From contig QRFJ01002094.1 of the NCBI GenBank assembly GCA_006176705.1, forward strand, positions 90,328 to 154,327: a stretch of DNA of 64,000 bases, written 5' to 3'. Each line of letters begins with the position of its first letter. Position 1 is the stretch's first letter. A program made the translations under genes and the position numbers. The notes under the pieces are model-generated. The model was not told where the DNA came from, did not search any database, and worked only from the letters and a program-made list of their open reading frames with translations. Shown in pieces: positions 32,839 to 42,483 of the stretch. Origin of the DNA: Cocos nucifera (lineage: Eukaryota; Streptophyta; Magnoliopsida; Arecales; Arecaceae).

Positions 32839-35122
32839 TGTTAGATATGTGTGCCCTAGAAGCCAGAATTGGTTAACACTTATAATACACTTTTAAAGGC
32901 AAAATTATAATTTTACCTATAAATAATAAAATGGATTATTTTTTATCACAAATCTATATTTAGTGTCTATGATACATCCCTTAAGTTAATGGTAATGATA
33001 ATTCTTATTTTCAAGAGTTGAAAATTTAAGACAAGAATTTTCATTATTAACTCATAAAATGCTCCCGACCGTAGGATCATCATGAGGATGGTGTGTGATC
33101 TAGAAGGTTGGTATACAATCGCTTCTTTATAGTATATAAGTCTTGAGTCTACGATGTAGAGACACCAGAGCGAGAGTACAGGTACTCATTAGAGAACGAG
33201 AGCACTGAGCGTGACCACCTCGAGGAGTCATAAGAAAGTCTACCTTCTCATCGATGATTGGCTCGAAGCTGCAGTGGTGTGTCTGGTTCTTTGACCTGAG
33301 GTGCATCGATAGTTCACCTTAAGGGTGTTATAGTTTGACTACACCATGACTCAGTCTCCTAGCCATTTGGAACCCTGAGGTGTATGTTAGCTATAGCATG
33401 TTCGTTATAGAAATTGGATTGCACCAAGAGGGAATCTTTTCTACCTCGGTGGATGAGAAGCAGTCCTATGATGATAATGAGAATCAAGTTCTTAAGCCCA
33501 TGGCCATGGTAGAGTGAAATAATAGAAAGAATTTCTATTAAGATTTTTACATCGAACATGAATCGAATGATTAAATTATATGACGAAAATTAGGATTTGA
33601 TGAGTTCACCTTAACCCTAATCTGATTGGGGCTCAGGATAGAAGAACTTAATCACACAGGTAGCTGCATCGAGAGGTTCGTTTTTAGTTCTGATGGATTA
33701 CCACCATATACTGCTAGGTATCATTGGTGAATTTTGGGAGCAATTAGAATGATTTGGATGATCGATCATTCTAGTTGTCTGAATTAGAAAAGTTCTGATC
33801 CATCGAAAGGTGTTTCGATGATTTTGATGATAGAGATCATGACATATCCCATTACCATACAGAACTGAACCTAACTAAATCATATAAATAAGGATTTGGA
33901 TCTGGATATCATCAATTGGACTAACCCAGTTTAATTGATTTGAATTAGATTCAATTAGGTTCAAAAAAATTATGCTAGCATATGATTGAGCCTAACGTTC
34001 TCCTTCTACAATCATTAAAAGTTATCTCGACTGAGCCAAATATGTTTGTGCTCACTTAGGTACCTTTACTTGGTTTGACTAGAGCTTGTCCAGGTTAGAA
34101 AAGGATTGTCTTAATTTATGATATAAATTAGAGATAACACCTGTCATTTTCCGTCACCTACTAATTCTTGTCTTTTGACTTTGGTCAAACATTGATCTTT
34201 GACACTTAGACATCTGCTCATGTGTCATGCACTCATAGGAGAGTAGATAGGGGCTTGTCCCCTTACTAGAAATTGGAAAGGATGGGGTGCATGCTTAGGG
34301 AGGCATGTGCCCATGGATAGGGATGCCTGGAGTCCTATACAGAATGGACTCCAGATTACTTCTTGGAATCAACATAGGTAGGCACCTAAGACTCAGCTTT
34401 GACCAGTCTTGGCACCACCTAATGATGATTTGAGGGGACTCTCATCTGATTGGATCAGATGATGTCATTCCATCAATCAGATTTAGATCTAATTGCACGA
34501 AGCGACGTGATTGGCCGGGATGATGTGGCACTGCATGGCGCAGCAGGGTCTACATAAACCCTATCTGCGCTTACCTTTTAAGAGGTTCTCTCTTACCCCA
34601 TGCCCTAAGGCTGCCCCTCTTCCTCATCCATCTCATCTTCTAGTCCTCTCTCTCCTCTCCATGCCCAAGGAGATTTGGGCTCCAGTTTGGTGCGATCCAG
34701 GCAAGAGAAAGATGACAAAAAAGGAAGAAGGCAGCACTGCTGCAGAGACGACTATAGATCTTCAAAAGAAGTTTTGAAGATCCTCCAAATTAGATCCAGA
34801 TCTAATATTTGGACAGGTAATAAAGAAGAAGAAGATCTCTAGAACTAGCCCAAGTGGATAAAGATAGAGGCCAGATGCTTGCATGGCTAGATCCAGAACC
34901 TCAGGCAATCAGCAAGATCATCAAAGGGTAATTTGATTACCCAACATCAAGATATAAATTAAATCAAATTTAATTTAATTTATTTTTGTTTATTAGATCT
35001 ATAAAATTAGATCTAAAATATCTCAGATCTAATCTAGATTCAAGAGAAAATTTTTGAAATATCTTTCTTGATCCAATCAGATCTGAACGAACATGACACG
35101 GAAAATCAGTATTTTCCCTTCA
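32839..35122 (+). repeat. 3' LTR of copia C1 (L5)
   Basis: 2284 bp, TGTTAGATATG...TTTTCCCTTCA; partner of 10800-13080. TATA position reads ctacataaac (mutated). Followed by cctat, the second TSD copy, and the gypsy B integrase. Confidence 0.93.
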
Positions 35123-36060
35123 CCTATTCCCTATTTTAGTCGTGGAAGTTTTTGATGTTTGGAAAATTGACTTCATGGGACCCTTCCCTTCCTTTTTTGG
35201 ACATGAGTATATACTAGTTGCAGTTAACTACGTATCCAAATGGGTAAAGGCCATGGCAACCCGAACCAAAGGTTGTGATCAAGTTTATTCAGCAGAACAT
35301 CCTAAATCAATTTGGTTGCCCAAGAGCCATTATTAGTGACTGAGGTGCACACTTCATGAATAGGCACCTTGAAATTTTAATGAAGAAATACAAAATCACT
35401 CATAAAGTTGCCATGCCATACCACCCCAAACTAGCAGCCAAGTAGAAGTCTCCAATAGGAAGATCAAATGAATTCTCGAAAAGATGGTTAGGTCGGATGA
35501 AAAGATTGGTCTAGACGATTAGACGATGCATTATGGACCTACCGCACTGCATATAGGACATCGATAGGAATATCTCCTTATCGGCTCATTTTTGGAAAGC
35601 CTGTCACCTACCAGTAGAACTAGAACACCGTGCATTTTGGGCTATAAAGTAATTCAATTTTAACATGAAAGATGTAGGAAGTAATAGGAGATTGTAATTG
35701 AACGAATTAAAAAACCTACGCAATGAAGCATATGAAAGTTCACGAATCTATAAGGCTCAAACTAAGGATTTTCATGATAAATACATTTCATGAAAAACAT
35801 TCAAACCTAATCAAAAAGTGTGGCTATACAATTCAAGATTGAGATTATTTTTTGGAGAACTCCATTCATGCTAGGATGTACCATACACTGTGATTCAGGT
35901 GTTCCCTTATGGAGCAGTAGAAATCGAAGATCCTAAATAGGAAAACACCTTCAAAGTGAATGGCCAACAATTGAAACATCATGTGGATAGAATTAAAGAT
36001 GGTGAGCAAATTGATTTAATTGACTTATGGGACCCAAGCTACATATGTAATTGAACACAG
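35123..36060 (+). pseudogene. Gypsy B integrase core and C-terminal domain
   Basis: The open frame 35142-35336 reads DVWKIDFMGPFPSFFGHEYI with the first catalytic Asp, then VNYVSKWVKAMATRT. Later, in broken frames: ISD-stop-GAHF (second Asp, near 35331), HKVAMPYHP, QVEVSNRKIK with the catalytic Glu (near 35440), an 'LRNEAYESSRIYKAQTKDFH' helix (near 35716), and a PYTVIQVFPYGAVEI block like the GPY/F domain (near 35880). These place B in the Athila/Tat branch. Confidence 0.85.
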
Positions 36061-37228
36061 TCTGGTTGAAGATGATAAACTTAGCACTCATTGGGAGGCA
36101 ACCCATCTTATGTAAATTTTTTAAGTTTCTTTGCATTTTATAGAAATCTCTAAGAAATACAATAGCCAAGTTGGATTTCTACAGTAGAGTGGATGGGTGA
36201 TAATATTAATCAAGTTCAGGGGGGCCATGTTTTTGCCAGCTGGAGTCTAGAACACACCATACCCAACAATGAAGGATCTCTTAACAATGAATGTACACAT
36301 CAAGCTTAGGTGGTATCCTTCCTTATTATATTTTATTTTGATTATATTATAATTCTCTTCTTCCATTGGGGACAATGAAAACTAAGTTGGTGGGAGGGGG
36401 GAGAATAACTAATTTTAAATTTGAGTGAGTCCTCAAGTATGATTTAAAATAATTAGCTTTATGTATTCAAATTTTATTTTTGTTAAGAGTTAATTAGGCA
36501 CCCTAATTGATGAATGATTAATGATTTAGATAATTTTAGGGATACTGAGGAGTAAATTATTGAAAATCTAGTAAATGATAGGGATTAGACCAGACTAAAT
36601 ATTAAGAGTAATTCCAAAACTTTCTTCTTACCAAACTCAATAAAGAATCTACTTCATGGGAGCTAGATGAAAAAGTCAAAATATACAAAATCTTTCTTTA
36701 GAATTTGCTAAAAGAAAAAACACATTGATTTTCCATCGAATAACTGGCTCTCGTTGCCTAAGCAAGCAATAATATTCACGTCAAAAAGTAGATAATATGA
36801 TTTTTTTTTAAAAAAAATTTAGAATTGTCTCATTGAGTAATTGGGTCCCTTTGCCTAAGTAAGAGTTAATTATGATTTGTGTCAAAAGATGGGGATGCAA
36901 GAAATCAGTTAAAAAAAAAAAAAGAGAGGTGGATCGTAAGAGGACTAAATTATAAGAAGACAATAAACCCATCTCACATTAAGTTAGAAAATTTAAAGAG
37001 TAAAGTAGAGAGTTGGTGGAAAGAAGATCTATAAAAATTTCTATGGCTAATACTCAACCACTAACTAGGTCAAATTAATAATCCAATGACGTATCTCTTT
37101 AACAGTCTAGCTGGCTACCAACTATCTTTAGGAATATCTAAACTAACTTTTAATTCAAGACTGAGTCAGTATATATTGCTAATTTATCTACTTTACTCGA
37201 GGACGAGCAAAGTTTAAATTGAAGCACG
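36061..37228 (+). other. 3' untranslated region of gypsy B and degenerate polypurine tract
   Basis: Contains 'attgggaggcaacccat' (near 36089), a phrase typical just after pol in plant Athila/Tat elements, and 'ctcgaggacgagcaaagttt' (37195-37214), the usual lead-in to the polypurine tract. The tract itself reads 'aattgaagcacg' where a G-rich run is expected, so it is mutated. No env-like frame is visible. Confidence 0.75.
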
Positions 37229-38262
37229 TGATAAATACTTAAATTAAGTCACTAAAGATACTAAATATTATAATAATTAATATTATTTTATTGAAATTTG
37301 ATGTTCTCTAGTCTATTTTATAAGTAATAAGGAGTTTGGGCTCATGCAACTCAAACTGGATTTAAATTGGCTTAGATTCGAGTGAACCAGGCAACCAACT
37401 CAAGGGCTAATCAAATCTGAGTGTGAACGTGACTTATTCATGAAGGGATTAGATGCAAGCTTTCAAGATTCAAGAATCTGGATTAGAAGATAACCTTTCA
37501 CATGGATCCAAGTGTAAACATGACTTAAAGATCAATGGCTCAAAAGCAACTCATCAAGATCCAAGGGTCAACATCCAAAGAGCCATTCATCTATCATCTT
37601 CCTTAAATCTTATATCTAGAAAACATGAAAGCCTTCTCCCTCCTAACACTTATAAATAAGCCTCAACACCTCCACCCAAAAAATTAATTAAGCCAATGCC
37701 CAAGTTCTCTCCAAGCTATTGTCTCCCTCTCTTTCTCTCTTCTCTAAAAGTCTAGGGGAGGTACTAACCCTAGTATGCATTCCATCAAATCTAGGAGAGA
37801 TCCTAATCCTAGTACCACTATCCTTCCTTTCTATATTTCCTTACTTTCATCTATCTTTTTTCCACCTTTCCTCCTTAGAGTTCCTAGACCAAGCCTTCCA
37901 ACCATCCTGCTGCTGTCTACATGGAGGAAGACGAAAGGATTCAAGGAGGCATATCTATCATCAGGTGCGATCAACTTGATTTAGTTATCTTATATCACAT
38001 TTTTTTTCTTTATATATTTTTTAATCAATGAAAAATATTTTTATTACAATTTTTTAATTTCTTTCTTAGTTTTTTATAATTTATTTTCTTTCTTCTGCAT
38101 TTATTTTCTTCTTGTTTCTTTCTTAGTTTTTTATAATTTATTTTCTTTCTTCTGCATTTTCTTAAAAAATAATCAACTAAGATCCCTGTGGATACTATAC
38201 CAACTCATCCTATTTACATAGTAGTGAGTAGGATTAATTTTGGTGTGCCATAACATGCATCA
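37229..38262 (+). repeat. 3' LTR of gypsy B (1034 bp)
   Basis: TGATAAATAC...GCATCA, matches the split 5' LTR. TATAAATA at 37651-37658. It is about 73 bp longer than the 5' LTR, mostly through a 57-bp tandem duplication at 38058-38160. The intact 'gcaagctttcaagattc' near 37457 shows the empty site of the CACTA insertion. Confidence 0.9.
38058..38160 (+). repeat. 57-bp tandem duplication in gypsy B 3' LTR
   Basis: A unit beginning 'tttctttcttagtttttt' at 38058 repeats from 38115 almost unchanged. The 5' LTR (near 7230-7280) has a single copy, so the duplication arose after insertion. Confidence 0.85.
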
Positions 38263-38267
38263 TACAC

Positions 38268-38790
38268 CATAGTATAATGGTGTATCGGAAAGAAGAAATC
38301 GAACCTTGTTAGATATGGTTTGATCCAGATGGGATTTGCTAGTCTATCTATTTTATTTTAGGATTATGCTCTTAAGACTATATTTTTATATTAAATAATA
38401 TATCAAGTAAATCTTTTGCAAAGACTCTATATAAGATATGGAATGTGTGTAGGCCTACACTCTCTCACCTTTGAATTTGGGGTTATTCGACCTATGTCAA
38501 ATATTTGCATATAGATAAACTTGGACCCCGATCGAGTAAGTGTGTGTTTATAAGGTATCCCAAGAAAACTAGGAGTTATTATTTCAACCATACTGAAGAA
38601 CAAAAGATGTTCATCAGCAATAAGATAATCTTTTTAGAAAAGGAGTTCCTTGGTGAAAGAACTATTTTCTCTATGGTTGAATTTAAGGAAGTTCAATAAG
38701 TAAAAAAATCGACATCGGTAGCCGAACCTAAACCAAATTTGATTAGATCAAACCTGAATTTTTCTGTACCATTAAGATGATCCGGTAGAG
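38268..38790 (+). pseudogene. Copia A integrase, C-terminal part
   Basis: Begins at the NGVSERRNRTLLDM block (catalytic Glu, near 38278-38320). A frame-broken stretch leads to 38505-38699: HIDKLGPRSSKCVFIRYPKK, SYYFNHTEEQKMFISNKIIF, the usual copia integrase end. Joined with 1340-1851 it makes a complete but inactivated integrase. Confidence 0.82.
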
Positions 38791-39880
38791 TACTATGTCA
38801 GCCAAATAGATTCTATGATTTCGTGATCCAGAATGGTGATCCTATCAAACTCGATGAGAATGATGAGGATTCGATCATCTACATAGATGCTTTGTAGAGA
38901 TCTGATTTTGGGAAATGGCTTGAGGTCATAAAATTCGAGATGGAGTCTATGAAGATTAATAATGTGTGAATATTGGTTCACCCACCTGAAGTGGTTAAAT
39001 CCATTTGGTGTAAGTGGATCTTCAAGAGAAAGAGGGGTGCAGACGGGAAGGTAGAGATCTATAAAGCCTATCTGGTTATCAAGGTATATCGTCAACGATA
39101 GTGTTGACTATGATGAGACATTCTTTCCTATGGCAATGCTCAAATATATTTGGATAATGCTTGTGATAGCTATCCATCTGAACTATGAGATCTGGCAGAT
39201 GGATCTGAAAATAGCTTTTCTGAATAGAGAGCTGACCGAAGAGATCTATATGATATAACCTGAAGGATTTACATCCACAGATAAGTCCAAAATTTGCAAG
39301 CTTTAGAGATTCATTTATGGATTGAAGCAAGCATCTTGATTTGGAAGATGCATTTTGATAAGGTGATCAAAACATATGGCTTCATTAAGAATGGAGAAGA
39401 GTCCTACATTTATAAGTGGGCAAATAGTCTGGCAGTGGTATTTCTTATTTTGTATGTGGATGATTCTCTTAATCGAAAATGACGTCCCTGCATTATAAGA
39501 AATAAAAGTTTAGTTGTCATCTTAGTTCTCCATGAAGAACTTGGAAGAAGCATCCTACATCCTAGGGATGAAGATCTATAGGGATTGATCTAAAGTGATG
39601 CTTGGGTTATCCCAGTCCATGTACATACAAACTATGCTGAAGAGCTTCAGCATGAAGAATTCCAAGAAGAGCTATCTTTCGATGGGCCATGAAATTTCTC
39701 TCTTTAGGAAGGATTATTTGATAGCTTCTGAAAAGAGAGAGCATATGAGTAGAATCCCGTATGCTTTGGTAGTGGAATTTATCATGTACGCCATAACATG
39801 TATAAGATTAGATGTGGCATACTCACTAGGAGTAGTGAGTAGATACCAATCTGATCTAGGAAAGAACTACTGAAAGATGG
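38791..39880 (+). pseudogene. Copia A reverse transcriptase
   Basis: Recognised blocks: FGKWLEVIKFEMESMKINN (near 38907), SIWCKWIFKRKRGADGKVE (near 39000), MAMLKYIWIMLVIAIHL and YEIWQMDLKIAFLNRELTEE (39130-39245) with the first catalytic Asp, GLKQAS near 39322, YVDD intact at 39453-39464, and 39595-39873 with MLGLSQSMYIQTMLKSFSMK through LGVVSRYQSDLGK. Stops and shifts separate the blocks. 39080-39332 and 39619-39797 are the segments missing from D, E and F. Confidence 0.87.
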
Positions 39881-40450
39881 TGAAAACCATCCTTAAGTAT
39901 TTAAGAAATACTAAGGACCAGTGGCTTATTTATGGTGAGTCAGATTTGAAACTTGGAGGGTTTATAGACTCTAACTTTCAATCTGACCATAATAATAGTA
40001 GAAACATGTTGGGTTATATCTTTATCCTAAATGGTAGAGCCATCTGCTAGAAGAGTTCCAAGCAGTACACCATGGTAAACTCAGTTTGTGAGGTAGAGTA
40101 CATCATAACATCATATGCTACAAAGAAAATTGTGTAGCTGAGAAAGTTCATCACCGAGCTTGGAATAGCACCCTTCCTACATGATTTGGTCCTACTCTAC
40201 TGTGACAGCACTGGAGCCATCGCTCAAACGAAGAAATTGAAGATACACTAGCGAACGAAGCATATACTACTCCGCTACCACTTGGTCTAAGAGATCATGG
40301 ATCCACGTGATGTCGATCTTCAAAAGATCGATGGAAAGAAGAACCTAGCCAACCCCTTCACTAAAGCTCTGATGGTAAAAGAGTTCGACAACCACAAGTC
40401 GAAGATGGGTATTGGATATTGTACCAAGTGGCTTTAGGACAAGTGAAAGT
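39881..40450 (+). pseudogene. Copia A RNase H and polypurine tract
   Basis: FIDSNFQSD (near 39962), NSVCEVEYIITSYATKK (near 40080), LLYCDSTGAIAQ (near 40195), LLRYHLV and NPFTKAL (near 40350) give the copia RNase H order, with stops at several points. 'ggacaagtgaaagt' (40437-40450) is the polypurine tract, directly before the LTR. Confidence 0.82.
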
Positions 40451-42483
40451 TGTTGAAAATTATGATCTAAAGTAAATCATTAGTTTATTGATGGTTGTAC
40501 TATTTTATAAATGTAAATGATTTGTTATTGAATAAAATTTTATTCTGATATTTTTTCATCACAAGTCTAAATCTTATATTGAACTCTGTGTTGTGATGAA
40601 GTTCTTAGGACTATTTAGTTTTGATAAAGAAAATTTTTTTTGATTAGTCCTTAAATTATTCATAACCAAATGATATATTGTTAAATAGGACGATAATATT
40701 TATAGAGTATCGATTGTTGTGTACCATATAGGTTGGTTGTTCTCTTAACCAAGGAGTGTGGAGATACTAATATGGCATACCGATGAGATGTAGGGGTACA
40801 TCATCACTAAACGTGACCAACTCTAGAGCATTCTGCTATCGAGAATTGCTCTGATGGGATATGAGTATAAGTATCCCTTAGACCTAAGATCGCCACAGTG
40901 GTTTGCGAGCAACTTATTGTGCTTTGGTGCTGGACTATTTGAATTTTTAATTCATTGATGGAAGATTTTTGGGCACCATCAAGTACTTGCAATGTCGGTG
41001 AGTGATCAAGATGGGATTGACCACTTCAGGTGTTTAGAGAAAATGCATCGCTATATTTCAATTAAGCAAAACCTTGGCTAGGATAATCCATGAGAAGGAT
41101 TTGATATTTTGAAACATAATGTGGATAACCTATTCATGATTGATAGTTAAACTCTGAGTCAACCTAGAGCATTTAGGTCAAGAGGATGAATTATACAAAA
41201 ACTATCTACATGGATTCTAAGAGTGTTGCTTTACACATTCGACCTATCCGATCGTCAGGTACCATTATTAGATGATCACTTTCATTGGTATAAAAATTTA
41301 TTCTTATGCTACCAACTTAGGTTTGAACCTATAGGGTCACACATATTAGAGATCTCAAGCTAGTCGGATGGTGGATCAACGATTAGAAATCGTTCTAAGA
41401 TCAAACAATCAATTCGATTGATGTTTGACCTAGTGCAAGTATTGTAGGAGGATTGATTAGCAATCGAATTGCTAATTAACTCAATTTGATTGAGCCAAAG
41501 GGCTGAGATTGAGTCTAGTTAAATAAGATTTAATTAGATTTAGTTTGGACTTAATTGGATTAGATTCAATTGATTTATTGGATAAGCCAATTGTAAGGAA
41601 GAACAGGTCCCTATTCAATTAGGACTTGTGTGCACCTAATTTTTAATTTGATTAAAAATTAAACTAGATTCAAATTTGATTTAATCTAATTTAATTGAGC
41701 TCTTAGTTGGACTAAGTTCACCTCTAATTGGGTTGCACAAGTTTTGATTTAATTGGATTCAAATAATAAGTTGGACCAAGTCAAAACTTAAAGTCTTAAT
41801 CTGACTAGGACACTTCCATCTTGTGCTATCTTGCTTTCCATGCCCCCCATGCCAATTCTATTGAAATTTGCATGAGAAATTTCATTTTCAAAGAGTCTCC
41901 ATACCCCTTTTGTGCCTTCTATCTTTTTAGAAAGAAATTAGTTGTGGAATAGGTCAAAACAAATAAGTTGTTTTGACCTAAGACTTTATTGGATAGAGTT
42001 TCATACATCAACTTTCCTTATTCTCTTGAGGTGCCAACCCATCTGATTATTATCTAATTATTTTATTGAAAATAGAAGATATTTGTGTGCAACTTCTAGG
42101 ATTTCCACACCAAAAAAATAAGGAGGGGGTGCCCAAGAGTTGGGCACCCCAATCCTTGCTCATTTTGGACTTACCTTTCTAAGTTTTTGATCTAGACAAG
42201 GACTCTATCATAACTCTATATTTAAAGGAAGTTGGAGCATGAAATTTTGATAGGTTTTAGACCTAAGAGAGAGTGCTTGGGCATGGGAAGCTTGGGTGCA
42301 AAGGGGCATTGGACCTTTTGCTTTGTAAAGACACAAGTTATTGTGTCTAGGTGAGAGAAAAGAAAGAGAGAAGAGAGGTCTTCTCTTAGATCCTTTTCTA
42401 CAATCTTTTTAAGAGGAAAAGGTAAAGAAAGGGAGTTTATTTAGATCCTTCCATCCCTTCTTTAGTGCTTTGAAAGGTTCAAG
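40451..42483 (+). repeat. 3' LTR of copia A, truncated at its 3' end by element D
   Basis: Starts TGTTGAAAATTATG after the polypurine tract. About 2.03 kb remain. It is a diverged relative of the D/E/F LTR: the block around 'gtggagatactaatatggcat' (near 40755) and 'caagatgggattgaccac' (near 41008) recur at 42780 and 43030. A short ORF or two inside are chance frames. Confidence 0.82.

Larger units (their letters stand above)
10800..35122 (+). mobile_element. Copia element C1, split by C2
   Basis: LTRs 10800-13080 and 32839-35122, TGTTAGATATGTG at the start, ...TTCA at the end. TSD is tctat (10795-10799) and cctat (35123-35127), one mismatch. Removing the element restores a continuous gypsy integrase reading (MPL-F-PILVVEVFDVW). 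Internal order is PBS, leader, gag, PR, INT, RT (first half), [C2 insertion], RT (second half), RNase H, which is the copia order. Net length without C2 is about 10.4 kb. LTR pair divergence is several percent in the first 170 bases examined. Gag to RNase H all carry stops. Confidence 0.92.
1852..38262 (+). mobile_element. Gypsy element B (Athila/Tat type), split by two insertions
   Basis: Ty3/gypsy LTR retrotransposon with 5' LTR 1852-7381, PBS-like site 7387-7404, a gag/RT fusion remnant, RT, RNase H and integrase zinc finger (8707-10799), integrase core (35123-36060) and 3' LTR 37229-38262. LTRs run TGATAAAT...ATCA. Flanks 1847-1851 (aacat) and 38263-38267 (tacac) each differ by one base from AACAC, and 'ggaacaccatag' is the expected copia integrase sequence, so the TSD is AACAC with one mutation per copy. 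Without its inserts (CACTA and C1) the element is about 7.5 kb, short for this lineage because gag and protease are mostly deleted. Order RT-RNaseH-INT places it in gypsy. Confidence 0.88.
38263..42483 (+). mobile_element. Copia element A, 3' portion
   Basis: Continuation of element A after gypsy B: integrase C-terminus, RT, RNase H, polypurine tract and the 3' LTR from 40451, which is cut by element D at 42484. Unlike D, E and F it retains the whole RT, so A represents the undeleted relative. Confidence 0.88.

Noticed and set aside
36061..37228. Possible env-like gene between pol and 3' LTR of gypsy B
   Set aside because: The region is only 1.2 kb, with no open frame or membrane segment; it reads as the usual 3' untranslated stretch.
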